Assembly: GCF_003367245.1 (NCBI RefSeq)
Contig: NZ_QRGR01000010.1
Span: forward strand, 183,424 to 247,423
Source of the DNA: Pontibacter diazotrophicus
Lineage (GTDB): Bacteria > Bacteroidota > Bacteroidia > Cytophagales > Hymenobacteraceae
Direction of reading: 5' to 3'
DNA: 64,000 bases
Part shown: positions 40,699-49,869 of the stretch, one piece after another
How positions within the stretch are numbered: the first letter of the stretch is position 1
Layout: every line of letters starts with the position of its first letter
Notes under the pieces: model-generated
The model's input: the letters and a program-made list of their open reading frames with translations, nothing else
The model's database searches: none
What the model was told of the DNA's origin: nothing
Made by a program: the position numbers and the translations under genes

Positions 40699-40890
40699 TT
40701 AAAACTGGTTGTAGAACCACGTCAGGCCTGAATCAAAAACAAAGTCCATCGCGCCCACTACAAGAGCAAAAATTAAAGAACCTATCAACACCAATACAGA
40801 ACTCCTTTGCAATTCTGAATAAGTTGGCCAAGAGACTTTGTCTCTCATTTCCTCAACTGTCTCGTTTATGTAGGTTGTTACTTTGCTCAT
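40699..40890 (-). CDS. secE: Protein translocase subunit SecE
   Basis: SecE clamps the SecY channel. The product has 63 residues, the short single-helix form: an amphipathic N-terminal part (ETVEEMRDKVSWPTYSELQR) and one membrane helix (about residues 29-55, SVLVLIGSLIFALVVGAMDF). It lies about 30 bases after tRNA-Trp and is probably cut from the same primary transcript. Confidence 0.96.
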   Translation of the reverse strand: MSKVTTYINETVEEMRDKVSWPTYSELQRSSVLVLIGSLIFALVVGAMDFVFDSGLTWFYNQF

Positions 40891-40918
40891 CGCTTCGCTA
40901 AACTGAAATTAAAAATTG

Positions 40919-40991
40919 CACGGGTGGAGAGACTCGAACTCCCAGCCAATGGTTTTGGAGACCACTACTCTACCAATTGAGCTACACCCGT
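40919..40991 (-). tRNA. tRNA-Trp (anticodon CCA)
   Basis: The minus strand folds into a full cloverleaf of 73 bases. The acceptor stem ACGGGTG pairs with CACCCGT, the anticodon loop is CTCCAAA, and the T loop carries TTCGAGT. The discriminator base is G, as expected for tRNA-Trp. The 3' CCA is not encoded (GCAA follows the stem). It lies between tuf and secE. Confidence 0.97.
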
Positions 40992-41026
40992 AAAAAAATG
41001 CACACCACTTTTTGTCAAATGGAGTG

Positions 41027-41057
41027 CAAATTTATGTAATTTATTTATGAATTCAAA
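41027..41057 (-). promoter_or_regulatory. Two-part promoter of the tRNA-Trp-secE-nusG operon
   Basis: On the minus strand TTTG (plus-strand CAAA, 41054-41057) is followed after 19 bases by TAAATTTG (plus-strand CAAATTTA, 41027-41034). Both elements match the Bacteroidota consensus. The -33 element lies inside one arm of the tuf terminator. Confidence 0.75.
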
Positions 41058-41093
41058 CCCGTTCTTAAGAAAGTTTCTAAGAACGGGTTTGAA
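41052..41093 (-). terminator. Terminator after tuf
   Basis: TTCAAACCCGTTCTTA (41052-41067) pairs perfectly over 16 bases with TAAGAACGGGTTTGAA (41078-41093), with a 10-base loop. It starts within 10 bases of the tuf stop. Little T run follows, so its efficiency is uncertain, but the stem is very stable. Confidence 0.75.
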
Positions 41094-41101
41094 ACATATT
41101 A

Positions 41102-42289
<1,188 letters not shown>

Positions 42290-42361
42290 TGTATGATATT
42301 AAATTAAGGTTAAAACGTTTAAGTTTATGTCGCGCTTTTTAATTACACGTAACGGACTTTG

Positions 42362-42433
42362 AGCCAACGATGGGAATTGAACCCACGACCTCTTCCTTAC
42401 CAAGGAAGCACTCTACCCCTGAGCTACGTCGGC
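42362..42433 (-). tRNA. tRNA-Thr (anticodon GGT)
   Basis: A 72-base cloverleaf on the minus strand. The acceptor stem GCCGACG pairs with CGTTGGC, including a G-U pair, and the anticodon loop is TTGGTAA. It decodes ACC and ACU. The discriminator is U and CCA is not encoded. It lies 72 bases upstream of the tuf start. Confidence 0.96.
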
Positions 42434-42551
42434 TTCTAAGTTCACTTTGATAGTACAACCCTATTTACAGTAAAAAGGAAGCTCATCTGCATGAATTTCC
42501 TTCTCCAGTTAATCCGTAAATTAATAAGTCGTAATCTCTTTAACTTAAATG

Positions 42552-42624
42552 AGCGGGAGACGAGGGTCGAACTCGCGGCCTATAGCTTGGAAGGCTATCG
42601 CTCTACCAACTGAGCTACTCCCGC
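42552..42624 (-). tRNA. tRNA-Gly (anticodon TCC)
   Basis: A 73-base cloverleaf on the minus strand. The acceptor stem GCGGGAG pairs with CTCCCGC, the anticodon loop is CTTCCAA, and the T loop is TTCGACC. It decodes GGA and GGG. CCA is not encoded. Confidence 0.97.
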
Positions 42625-42634
42625 TTTTTTCCAA

Positions 42635-42714
42635 TTTTGAATAACTGAATGTGTGAATGACTGAATAAAAAACAAGAACTGAATTCAGCCATTCTGTTAT
42701 TTAATCATTCAAAA
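42635..42714. repeat. Imperfect 32-base inverted repeat between two tRNAs
   Basis: The arms 42635-42666 and 42683-42714 match as inverted copies at 24 of 32 positions around a 16-base loop. Both arms contain TGAAT-type units in a near seven-base rhythm. In RNA it would fold into a long imperfect hairpin between tRNA-Gly and tRNA-Tyr. Confidence 0.5.
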
Positions 42715-42722
42715 TAAAAAAG

Positions 42723-42805
42723 TGGGGAGAGCAGGATTCGAACCTGCGAAGTATCACTACAACGGAGTTACAGTCCGTCCCATTTGGCCGCTCTGGAATC
42801 TCCCC
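42723..42805 (-). tRNA. tRNA-Tyr (anticodon GTA)
   Basis: An 83-base tRNA with a long variable arm, as expected for tyrosine. The acceptor stem GGGGAGA pairs with TCTCCCC, the anticodon loop is TGTAACT, and the T loop is TTCGAAT. The discriminator is A and CCA is not encoded. It is the first element of the tRNA-tuf transcript. Confidence 0.97.
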
Positions 42806-42887
42806 GACTTCACTAATTAACAATAAATCAGCAAAACTTTCCCTTAGACTTTCCTCTTTAAGAGGCCTTGCTTGTTCTAAGGAGATG

Positions 42888-42918
42888 CAAAATTAAGCGC
42901 TTTTTCTTTCAAGTCAAA
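42888..42918 (-). promoter_or_regulatory. Two-part promoter of the tRNA-Tyr-Gly-Thr-tuf operon
   Basis: On the minus strand TTTG (plus-strand CAAA, 42915-42918) is followed after exactly 19 bases by TAATTTTG (plus-strand CAAAATTA, 42888-42895). It predicts a start near 42881, about 75 bases before tRNA-Tyr. The promoter lies directly after the aminopeptidase stop. Confidence 0.78.
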
Positions 42919-42954
42919 TAATATCGAAAATAAATGTGAATTATTTTTCCCTCG

Positions 42955-45516
42955 TTAGCGGCCGTACATCTGCAGCAGGCGCTCATCCTTCTCATTCTGG
43001 CGTATCTGCTGGAGCAGTTCCTGCACCTCCGCCCTTTCAGACATTACCATAAGTGCCTGATAGGCAGCGGCACGCACATAATATTGTTCACTGTTCTGTG
43101 CAAGATTTGCCAGTAAGGTTATGACCTCCGGTGTATTGGTCTGGCTGTTGCCCGCTAAGTAAGCACCGAAGCTCTGTAACATATAATACAGTTGCGATCC
43201 GCTTGCGTCCTGTACCTGGCGCATAAACCAGTCGTATTTCTCCGGCCCACCCTGCACTGCATAGTAAGAGGCAAGTGCCAGTACAATATCTTCGTTCTGT
43301 TCCTCCTCAAATGCTGCCAGCCGCTGCTTTGTGTCCGCTGCACCGGTGCCCGCATAGGCCAGTATACCTGCGGCAGCTGCCAGATAAGAGCTATCCTGCA
43401 TCGCCTGCTCAAATACAGGGGTATGCTTTCCGCCGTTCCAGCCGGCAAGTGCCAGTATAGCTTCTGCCCGTACGGCCCCTTCCTTGTCCTGTAACGCCAT
43501 CTGCCGGATGGTGTTCTCCACGGTGCTTGCCTGTCCTTCTTTCAGGTTGCTCAGGCTGTTGATAGCAGCACTTCTTACGCGCCAGTAATCATCATTGAGG
43601 GCTGTCTGGTACATTTGCAGCACTTGCGGCTGCTGCAAGCTGTCTTCCAAAGTCATCATCGCCTCCAGCTTTGGCCCCAGTTGCTGGGTATGCTCAAACT
43701 GGTACACCAGTTCCTCTTGTGACTTCTCATGCTCTACTACTCCCAATAGCTGCTGCTCTGCATCAAAAAGCACCAGTTCCGGCTCCGTTGGCACATTAAA
43801 AGTAAAGGTTTGCTCGGCCTTGTCTACCACAATAGGATAAACTGTTTTTTTGCCTCCGGCCCAGACGGCCACCTGTAGTGGCAATCTGTATACCGGCGCA
43901 TAAGCCGTGTCCTGGGTTTGCGTTACCTGCAGGCGCAGCTGCCCGTTCTGGTAACTATCCTCCACCTTCAGTTCCGGATGACCTGCCTGCATAAACCATT
44001 GGTCAAAGAACCACATCAGGTCCCTGCCCGTCACATCCTCAAAAGCCAGGCGCAGTTCTGCTATCTCTACATCAGAGAATTTGTTCTGCGTGAGGTAGCG
44101 GTTCAGCGATGCCCACCAGGCCTCGTCTCCCACCAGGTTGCGCAGCATGTGCAGCACCCGGCCTCCTTTGGCATAGGAGTGGCTGTCGAACATATCTTCC
44201 CGGTCTTCATAATGATAGCGGATAATAGGCTCCCGCTTTGTCTCCGCCTCATTCAGGTATTGGCTCAGCTCATCCATCTGCAGGTAAGCGGCTTCGTCCT
44301 GGCCATATTTGTGCTCGGCCCACAGGTACTCTGAGTAATTGGCGAAAGCTTCGTTCAGCGGCAGGTTAGCCCATGACTCCGTTGTTACATAATCGCCAAA
44401 CCACTGGTGAAACAGCTCGTGTGCAATAATGCCGTCCCAGTTCTTGTCCAGCAGCTCCCGCTCATTCAGTTGCAGCGCCTCCATAAAGATAGAAGCCGAG
44501 GTGTTCTCCATCGCCCCTGATACATAGTCCCGCACCACTATCTGCGAGTACTTTGCCCAAGGGTACTCCACCCCCAGCTTTGTAGAGAAGAACTCCATCA
44601 TCTCGGGCGTGTTCCCGAATATCTGTTTGGCAGTGCCCTCATACTCCGGCTCTACATAGTAATTCACTTCTTTATTACGCCACTTGTCTTTTACCACGGC
44701 AAATTTGCCTACTGCCATCATGGCTAAATAGGGGGCGTGTGGCAGGTCCTGTTTCCAGTAATCTGTCCGGGTGCCGTCGGCGTTCTGCCGGGAGTACACA
44801 AACTCCCCGTTGGAGAGCGTCATGTACTTCGGGTCCACTGTCATATAAATTTCCTGCGTGGAGCGCTCGTTCGGGGAATCAATTGTAGGGAACCAGGCGG
44901 AGTTCGCTTCCGTTTCGCCCTGCGTCCAGATTTGCATCGGCTTGTTGAGCTCGGCCCCGAGTGGGTTAATGAAATACAGTCCTTTGTCTGATGTGATGGC
45001 ATCGCTGCCGCCAGCCTCCAGCTCGTTTGGCTTGGCTGTGTAATTTATCTCCACCACATACTCCTCTGTGCGGGTGTATGCCTTATTCAGGTTGATGGCT
45101 AGCTTCCGTCCGTCATAGCTGTACTTGAGGGGGCTGCCATCGTCGCCCTTCATCAGGCTCACGCTGTGTATGTCCATACCTTTGGCATCCAGCACCAGCG
45201 TGTCCTGCGGGTAAAAGTAGGGCTTCAGCCTGAGTTCGGCGGTGCCGTTGAGGTACTGCTTTTCCCAATCGAAGCTTACGCGCAACTTTGTGTGCAACAG
45301 GTCGTGCTTTCTTGTGCGCGACGGGTTGAAAGCATGCTTCTGAGGTGCCCACACGGGCTCGGTATTGGCAGGAACGGTATCAGTAGGCACAGCCACTGCC
45401 TCAGCGGTGGCTCCGTTTCCTGTAGTTGTATCTGTAACAGCTTTGTTGGCACTGCAGCCGCCTGTAAAAGCCATAGCGGCAGCCAGGCCCACAATGCTTA
45501 AAAACCTATGATTCAT
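42955..45516 (-). CDS. M1 family aminopeptidase, secreted lipoprotein
   Basis: M1 enzymes remove N-terminal residues from peptides using one zinc ion. From the ATG at 45516 the protein has 853 residues. A TTG 27 bases earlier gives a worse signal peptide. The signal MNHRFLSIVGLAAAMAFTGG is followed by Cys21, a lipobox, so it should be anchored to a membrane outside the cytoplasm. The substrate motif SGAMENTSASIF and the zinc site HELFHQW (His366, Glu367, His370) with Glu389 18 residues on are complete. After about residue 600 the C-terminal third is helical and repetitive (AAAAGILAYAG, RAAAYQALM), like HEAT repeats. The tRNA operon begins just downstream. Confidence 0.95.
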   Translation of the reverse strand: MNHRFLSIVGLAAAMAFTGGCSANKAVTDTTTGNGATAEAVAVPTDTVPANTEPVWAPQKHAFNPSRTRKHDLLHTKLRVSFDWEKQYLNGTAELRLKPYFYPQDTLVLDAKGMDIHSVSLMKGDDGSPLKYSYDGRKLAINLNKAYTRTEEYVVEINYTAKPNELEAGGSDAITSDKGLYFINPLGAELNKPMQIWTQGETEANSAWFPTIDSPNERSTQEIYMTVDPKYMTLSNGEFVYSRQNADGTRTDYWKQDLPHAPYLAMMAVGKFAVVKDKWRNKEVNYYVEPEYEGTAKQIFGNTPEMMEFFSTKLGVEYPWAKYSQIVVRDYVSGAMENTSASIFMEALQLNERELLDKNWDGIIAHELFHQWFGDYVTTESWANLPLNEAFANYSEYLWAEHKYGQDEAAYLQMDELSQYLNEAETKREPIIRYHYEDREDMFDSHSYAKGGRVLHMLRNLVGDEAWWASLNRYLTQNKFSDVEIAELRLAFEDVTGRDLMWFFDQWFMQAGHPELKVEDSYQNGQLRLQVTQTQDTAYAPVYRLPLQVAVWAGGKKTVYPIVVDKAEQTFTFNVPTEPELVLFDAEQQLLGVVEHEKSQEELVYQFEHTQQLGPKLEAMMTLEDSLQQPQVLQMYQTALNDDYWRVRSAAINSLSNLKEGQASTVENTIRQMALQDKEGAVRAEAILALAGWNGGKHTPVFEQAMQDSSYLAAAAGILAYAGTGAADTKQRLAAFEEEQNEDIVLALASYYAVQGGPEKYDWFMRQVQDASGSQLYYMLQSFGAYLAGNSQTNTPEVITLLANLAQNSEQYYVRAAAYQALMVMSERAEVQELLQQIRQNEKDERLLQMYGR

Positions 45517-45601
45517 GATAGAATGTTTTAATTTTGAAGCCAAGTTCTAAAAATACTCTGAGAAATCAACTAACTTTAAAGTCAAAACCATACGAACGAA
45601 G

Positions 45602-46099
45602 ATGCTCCAGGTAAAAACCGCTAACGACAAAATATGGCAGGTTGATATTAAGAACGACACCGTAATTCTGAATGGTGCCCCTTTTAACTGGGACATCTCC
45701 CCTATCGGCCCCCATACCTACCACATCATAAAAGACGCCCGTTCGTATACGGCAGAACTGGTTTCGGCGAACTATGAGGAGAAAACTTTTACTTTTAAAA
45801 TTAACGGCATCACACAGACCGTTAGTGTAAAAGACCGCTTCGACCTGCTGCTGGACAAGCTGGGGATGAGCGACGCTAATGCCAAAAAGGTGAATGACGT
45901 GAAAGCGCCTATGCCAGGTCTTATTCTCGAGATAAAGGTGAAGCCCGGGCAAGAGGTGAAAAAAGGAGACCCGATTATGATTCTGGAGGCCATGAAGATG
46001 GAAAACATTTTGAAGTCTCCGGGAGATGGCGTAGTGAAGGAAGTGAAGGTAGAGGAAAAGCAGAACGTGGAGAAGAACCAGGTGCTGATCCTTTTCTAA
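45602..46099 (+). CDS. Biotin carboxyl carrier protein (biotin/lipoyl attachment domain)
   Basis: The C-terminal 70 residues form a biotinyl domain with the attachment motif ILEAMKMENIL, where Lys132 would carry biotin. The N-terminal 95 residues (VKTANDKIWQVDIKNDTVIL) are a beta-rich region typical of the carrier subunit of Bacteroidota acyl-CoA carboxylases. The product has 165 residues. A carrier of this form usually works with a biotin carboxylase and a carboxyltransferase of the propionyl- or methylcrotonyl-CoA type, but neither lies nearby, so the partner cannot be named. It is divergent from the aminopeptidase, with an 85-base gap. Confidence 0.92.
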   Translation: MLQVKTANDKIWQVDIKNDTVILNGAPFNWDISPIGPHTYHIIKDARSYTAELVSANYEEKTFTFKINGITQTVSVKDRFDLLLDKLGMSDANAKKVNDVKAPMPGLILEIKVKPGQEVKKGDPIMILEAMKMENILKSPGDGVVKEVKVEEKQNVEKNQVLILF

Positions 46100-46152
46100 A
46101 GATTAACACAACAGGAAGAGCGGCTGCCACGGTAGTCGCTTTGTCATGTAAA

Positions 46153-46223
46153 AGCCTGTTTGAACTTTTTTTTTGCGCGCGCTCCTTTACTGCTACTGCG
46201 CAAAGGATAAATTGGAACAGGCT
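46153..46223. repeat. Dispersed repeat, copy 2, upstream of pyrH
   Basis: AGCCTGTTTGAA (46153-46164) is inverted at the other end as TTGGAACAGGCT (46212-46223), 10 of 12 matching. Inside, TTTGCGC and GCGCAAA form a second inverted pair. Read on the minus strand, AGCCTG and CCTTTGCGC occur about 11 bases apart, as in copy 1 at 1023-1185. The unit ends 36 bases before the pyrH start. Confidence 0.5.
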
Positions 46224-46259
46224 CAAAACCAGATTCTAAAACTAATACAGATAAATACC

Positions 46260-47045
46260 GTGAAGTATAAACGAATTTTGCTAAAGCTCAGTGGCGAGGC
46301 GCTCATGGGCGAACAACAGTACGGCATTGACTCTAACAGACTACTGCAGTATGCCCAGGAGATAAAAGAAGTATCCAGGCTTGGCGTGGAAGTGGCCGTA
46401 GTGATAGGCGGTGGCAATATTTTCAGAGGTGTGCAGGCCGAGCAGGTAGGCTTAGACAGAGTGCAGGGCGATTATATGGGTATGCTGGCCACTGTTATCA
46501 ACAGCATGGCGCTGCAGAGTGCCCTGGAAAAACTTGGCGTTTATACCCGGTTGCTTTCTGGTATCAACATTCAGCAGGTATGTGAGCCATACATTCGCCG
46601 CCGCGCAGTGCGCCACTTAGAAAAGGGGCGTGTCGTTATTTTTGGGGCCGGTACCGGCAACCCTTACTTCACGACAGACTCAGCCGCTGCCTTGCGGGCC
46701 ATCGAAATTGAGGCGGATGTGGTACTGAAAGGCACGCGTGTAAACGGTATTTACTCTGCCGATCCTGAAAAGAACCCAGATGCTATCTTCTACAAGAATA
46801 TTTCTTTCAAGGATGTTTTTGAAAAGGGCCTGAACGTAATGGACATGACAGCCTTTACGCTCTGCAAAGAGAATAACCTGCCTATTATCGTATTCGACAT
46901 GAACACAGGTGGCAACCTGAGGCGCCTGGTAGACGGGGAGGAAATAGGCACGCTGGTAACGATGGATGACATTGCAGAATCACTGAGAGAGACGGCAGAG
47001 CAGCTACAGAAGAATGATTCGAAGCAGCATCCTGACAAAAAATAA
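46260..47045 (+). CDS. pyrH: Uridylate kinase
   Basis: PyrH phosphorylates UMP to UDP, the first step toward UTP and CTP, and bacterial forms are hexamers controlled by UTP and GTP. The GTG at 46260 opens [20 protein letters not shown], the usual N-terminus, and gives 261 residues. An upstream start at 46173 would add 29 non-conserved residues that lie in a repeat and is rejected. Signatures are [32 protein letters not shown] and the [11 protein letters not shown] loop. frr follows 52 bases later. Confidence 0.97.
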   Translation: MKYKRILLKLSGEALMGEQQYGIDSNRLLQYAQEIKEVSRLGVEVAVVIGGGNIFRGVQAEQVGLDRVQGDYMGMLATVINSMALQSALEKLGVYTRLLSGINIQQVCEPYIRRRAVRHLEKGRVVIFGAGTGNPYFTTDSAAALRAIEIEADVVLKGTRVNGIYSADPEKNPDAIFYKNISFKDVFEKGLNVMDMTAFTLCKENNLPIIVFDMNTGGNLRRLVDGEEIGTLVTMDDIAESLRETAEQLQKNDSKQHPDKK

Positions 47046-47052
47046 AAATTCT

Positions 47053-47060
47053 TATTTTTG
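47053..47060 (+). promoter_or_regulatory. Bacteroidota -7 box for frr
   Basis: TATTTTTG is an exact TAnnTTTG match in the pyrH-frr gap and predicts a start near 47067, about 30 bases before the frr ATG. No -33 element was seen. Read-through from pyrH is also likely, as no terminator lies between them. Confidence 0.45.
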
Positions 47061-47097
47061 CCCAAAATATTTCAGAACTATATTAAGTTAATTAGAT

Positions 47098-47661
47098 ATG
47101 ACGGAAGAAATTCAGTTTTACCTCAGCGAAGCAGAGGAGTCTATGGACAAGGCTGTCCAGCATACAAACTCTGAGTTAACTAAAATACGTGCTGGCAAGG
47201 CGTCTCCTGCTATGGTGGAAGACCTGCGTGTAGATTATTATGGTGCTCCCACTCCTGTCTCTCAGGTAGCCAATGTAACTGCCCCTGATGCACGCACCCT
47301 GCTGATTAAGCCCTGGGAAAAGAACATGCTGGGCGAAATTAACAAAGCCATCAAAAACAGCGACCTGAACCTCAACCCCATGCAGGAGGCTGACGCAATC
47401 CGTCTGAATATCCCGGCCCTGACAGAGGAGCGTCGCCGCGACCTGGTAAAGCAAGTGAAGAACGAGACGGAGAATGGCAAGATCAGCATCCGCAACATCC
47501 GCAAAGATGTAAACGACTCACTGAGAAAGCTACAGAAAGAAGGCACTTCTGAAGATGCCGTGCGCGACGCCGAAGCGAAAGTTCAAAAGCTGACAGATGC
47601 GCATATCGTCCAGATTGACGAGTTGCTTTCGAAGAAAGAAGCAGAAATCATGACAATCTAG
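47098..47661 (+). CDS. frr: Ribosome recycling factor
   Basis: RRF splits the post-termination ribosome with EF-G. The 187-residue protein is a tRNA-shaped three-helix bundle with a small second domain. Signatures include ELTKIRAGKASPAMVEDLRV, LLIKPWEKNMLGEINKAI and NIPALTEERRRDLVKQVKN. It follows pyrH, an order conserved in many bacteria, and ends at a strong terminator. Confidence 0.98.
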   Translation: MTEEIQFYLSEAEESMDKAVQHTNSELTKIRAGKASPAMVEDLRVDYYGAPTPVSQVANVTAPDARTLLIKPWEKNMLGEINKAIKNSDLNLNPMQEADAIRLNIPALTEERRRDLVKQVKNETENGKISIRNIRKDVNDSLRKLQKEGTSEDAVRDAEAKVQKLTDAHIVQIDELLSKKEAEIMTI

Positions 47662-47687
47662 TCTCACGCGTTAGCTGCCAGACATAG

Positions 47688-47729
47688 AAATGAAAAGCCT
47701 CTCCGGGAAACCAGAGAGGCTTTTCATTT
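47688..47729. terminator. Bidirectional terminator after frr
   Basis: AAATGAAAAGCCTCTC (47688-47703) pairs perfectly with GAGAGGCTTTTCATTT (47714-47729) over 16 bases with a 10-base loop. It lies between convergent frr and the minus-strand lipoprotein gene. Confidence 0.9.
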
Positions 47730-47806
47730 CTTAACCACCAGTACAAGTCTTCCCGGCACCTGCGGAAAGGAACTCGCAGACCTGCCTGCTCAATTTGCTA
47801 CTGCTC

Positions 47807-48580
47807 TTATAAATCTACCGGCTCAAAGGAGGTAAAAGCGTTTTCAGGCACTTCATCCAGCACCTTAATGTCCGTTATCTTAGCCTGGCCCCGGTCTCCG
47901 GACAGTTTTAGCTGGCCGTACGACTGGTAGTCCTGCCACGGCATCACAAACGCTGGCACCGAATCGTCTGCGTTTCGGAAATAAGCCCACTGCGCTACCA
48001 GGTTCGTGTTTTTGTCTACATATACTTTGTATTTATTTTCGGGTGTAACGCCAACATTTTCATATGTCAGTTGCAGCACATCGGCCTGTTGTCCCACCTG
48101 TGTCGTGTCTTCTCCCAGGTATTTCAGGGTAACCCCGGAATCCTTCAGTTTAAAGGGCATCACCAGCCAGTAAGAATCGTTTATCCAGGCCTCTTTCCCC
48201 TTTTGCAGGTATTTTGCCAGGGAGTCTGGCTGGGTAACTTCTGCACCGTCTTTATATACTCTACCTTCCCCTGTATCGATGTTTACCAGAATTTTGGTAT
48301 CGTCCTTCACATGCTCTACCCGTACGTTGCCTGTATGCTTATCCCAAAGGAGCTTGCGGTTCCCAAAGAAGTTCCAGGAAATATACCGCGTGTCGTCCCA
48401 GCTTTCGCGCCCGCCCTGCGCTGCCATAACCGAATCAGCTATCAGTATCGCCTCCGGATCAGAGGCAGCCATGTTGAATCCCTCCATCGGCGGGTTTTCC
48501 TGCCCGGCAGGCTGACACATCTGGAACAACATCAGTAAGGCAAGCACACTTGCTTTAACATAAACCTGTAGAATTTTCAT
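47807..48580 (-). CDS. Exported LolA-like protein of unknown function
   Basis: From the ATG at 48580 the protein has 257 residues. The hydrophobic N-terminus (KASVLALLMLFQ) followed by MCQPAG suggests export, possibly with lipid on the Cys, though the lipobox is imperfect. The region from about 45 on starts IADSVMAAQGGRESWDDTRY, and later blocks such as TGEGRVYKDGAEV and YKVYVDKNTNLVAQWAYF resemble the half-barrel LolA/LolB-like proteins of Bacteroidota (DUF6503-like). The cargo is unknown. It is single, with no close partner. Confidence 0.6.
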   Translation of the reverse strand: MKILQVYVKASVLALLMLFQMCQPAGQENPPMEGFNMAASDPEAILIADSVMAAQGGRESWDDTRYISWNFFGNRKLLWDKHTGNVRVEHVKDDTKILVNIDTGEGRVYKDGAEVTQPDSLAKYLQKGKEAWINDSYWLVMPFKLKDSGVTLKYLGEDTTQVGQQADVLQLTYENVGVTPENKYKVYVDKNTNLVAQWAYFRNADDSVPAFVMPWQDYQSYGQLKLSGDRGQAKITDIKVLDEVPENAFTSFEPVDL

Positions 48581-48805
48581 AAGGATGTTACTTTTGGTTA
48601 ACTCAGCTTCAATTATCTGAATCAATGGCAATTAAGCACAAGTGTGGTAGCAAAACAACCCTACCATCGCTCTAAGCAGGAAAATTATGATGGTGCGTAA
48701 CAGGGAAACATTAAAGGCGACAGCCAATCAGCGTCTAAAGCTAAAGTACCTTTCTAAAAATGCAGGAGGACTTCTTCAGTATTAAACTTTACCTCGTCTG
48801 TTTCT

Positions 48806-49087
48806 TCAGTTATCGGAGGGGCTTAAATCAACGCTGTCGGGGCTGTTCTGACTATCCAGTGCATCAAGCGCATTCAGCTCATCTGAGTTTTCCTCCATCA
48901 GTTGTTGTAGCTCTGTTTCGATGGGCACGTTTTCCAGCAGAGCAAAATACGCAAAGTCATCATCTGCTGCATCCGGGAGGGGCGCCATATTAGCTGTAAT
49001 CAATTTCCAGCCGGCATGTGCTAATTCGTTCAGGCTTGTTTCAAATGCTTCTGCCGAACTCACCTGTAGTACTTTATATCTTTTCAT
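48806..49087 (-). CDS. Small DUF4177-like protein
   Basis: The 93-residue protein begins MKRYKVLQVSSAEAFETSLN and continues with LAHAGWKLITANM. That pattern (YKV at the start, then an ExxLNxxGxxGWxL-like helix) is the pattern of DUF4177-type small alpha-beta proteins. The C-terminal 40 residues are acidic and rich in Asn, Asp and Ser and are probably disordered. No function can be given. It stands alone between two minus-strand genes. The spacing to nadD (more than 200 bases with a terminator) argues against an operon. Confidence 0.6.
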   Translation of the reverse strand: MKRYKVLQVSSAEAFETSLNELAHAGWKLITANMAPLPDAADDDFAYFALLENVPIETELQQLMEENSDELNALDALDSQNSPDSVDLSPSDN

Positions 49088-49223
49088 TAAGTAGATGTAC
49101 GTATAAAAGTATCAGTTTGATGAGATCAGGGCCGAGAGTTATCTTTTTAACATTTCAAGCATTTCCCCTGGCAGGCCTGCTGCTCTGCCCGCTTACCAAT
49201 AGCAAGCCCCTGATAAGCAAAGC

Positions 49224-49260
49224 AAAAGCCCTGTATTGAGACGCTCAATACAGGGCTTTT
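49224..49260 (-). terminator. Strong terminator after nadD
   Basis: AAAAGCCCTGTATTGAG (49224-49240) pairs perfectly with CTCAATACAGGGCTTTT (49244-49260), 17 bases each, with a 3-base loop. It ends the sigma / anti-sigma / gmk / nadD unit. Confidence 0.9.
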
Positions 49261-49296
49261 ATAGTCTTTTGTACCATGTCTTTTAATCTTGCAAAA

Positions 49297-49869
49297 CTAC
49301 TGATACAGTTTGTGCACCTGTATGTATTCCGCAACCGCTTCGGGCACCAGGTACCGGATGCTCTTTTCTTCTTTGATGCTTTTGCGAATAAACGTAGCCG
49401 AAATATCAAGAATAGGCGCTTTTACGAAGCGCACGTTTGGCATCTCGGGTAGCTCAGTGGTCACAGAACCTGACCGCGGGTACACGTATACCTGGTGATA
49501 TTCCATAATGCGGTCTGCGTTCTTCCACTTCGGGAAAAGCGGCAGGTTGTCCTCCCCCATTATCAGCACGAACTCATAACTTGGATACTTTTCCTGCAGG
49601 TATGTGAGCGTGTCGATGGTATAGCTCGGCTTAGGCATACTGAACTCGATGTTTGACACCCCCAGGTTTGGGTTATCCTCTATCGCCAGGGTCACCATTT
49701 GCAGCCGGTCAAACTCGTGCAGCAGCGTATTGCTTGGTTTAAACGGGTTCTGTGGCGACACTACCAGCCACACCGTATCCAAGTCGGTGTTGGTGGCCAT
49801 GAAGTTGGCAAGTATAAGGTGGCCGATGTGTATGGGGTTAAAGGAGCCAAACAGAAGCCCTACCTTCAT
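49297..49869 (-). CDS. nadD: Nicotinate-nucleotide adenylyltransferase
   Basis: NadD adenylates nicotinate mononucleotide, the step that commits to NAD. The product has 190 residues. The nucleotidyltransferase motif GLLFGSFNPIHIGHLILA is at the start, and the second one is ISATFIRKSIKEEKSIRYLV near the C-terminus. Its ATG overlaps the gmk stop as ATGA at 49866-49869, so gmk and nadD are coupled. Confidence 0.97.
   Translation of the reverse strand: MKVGLLFGSFNPIHIGHLILANFMATNTDLDTVWLVVSPQNPFKPSNTLLHEFDRLQMVTLAIEDNPNLGVSNIEFSMPKPSYTIDTLTYLQEKYPSYEFVLIMGEDNLPLFPKWKNADRIMEYHQVYVYPRSGSVTTELPEMPNVRFVKAPILDISATFIRKSIKEEKSIRYLVPEAVAEYIQVHKLYQ

Noticed and set aside
45529..45536. TAATTTTG on the plus strand as a promoter for the biotin carrier gene
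   Set aside because: It matches the -7 consensus, but it lies in the aminopeptidase leader, has no -33 element, and would leave a leader of nearly 60 bases. Too weak to list.
46173..46259. Upstream start for pyrH
   Set aside because: The extra 29 residues lie in a repeat and do not resemble the conserved PyrH N-terminus.
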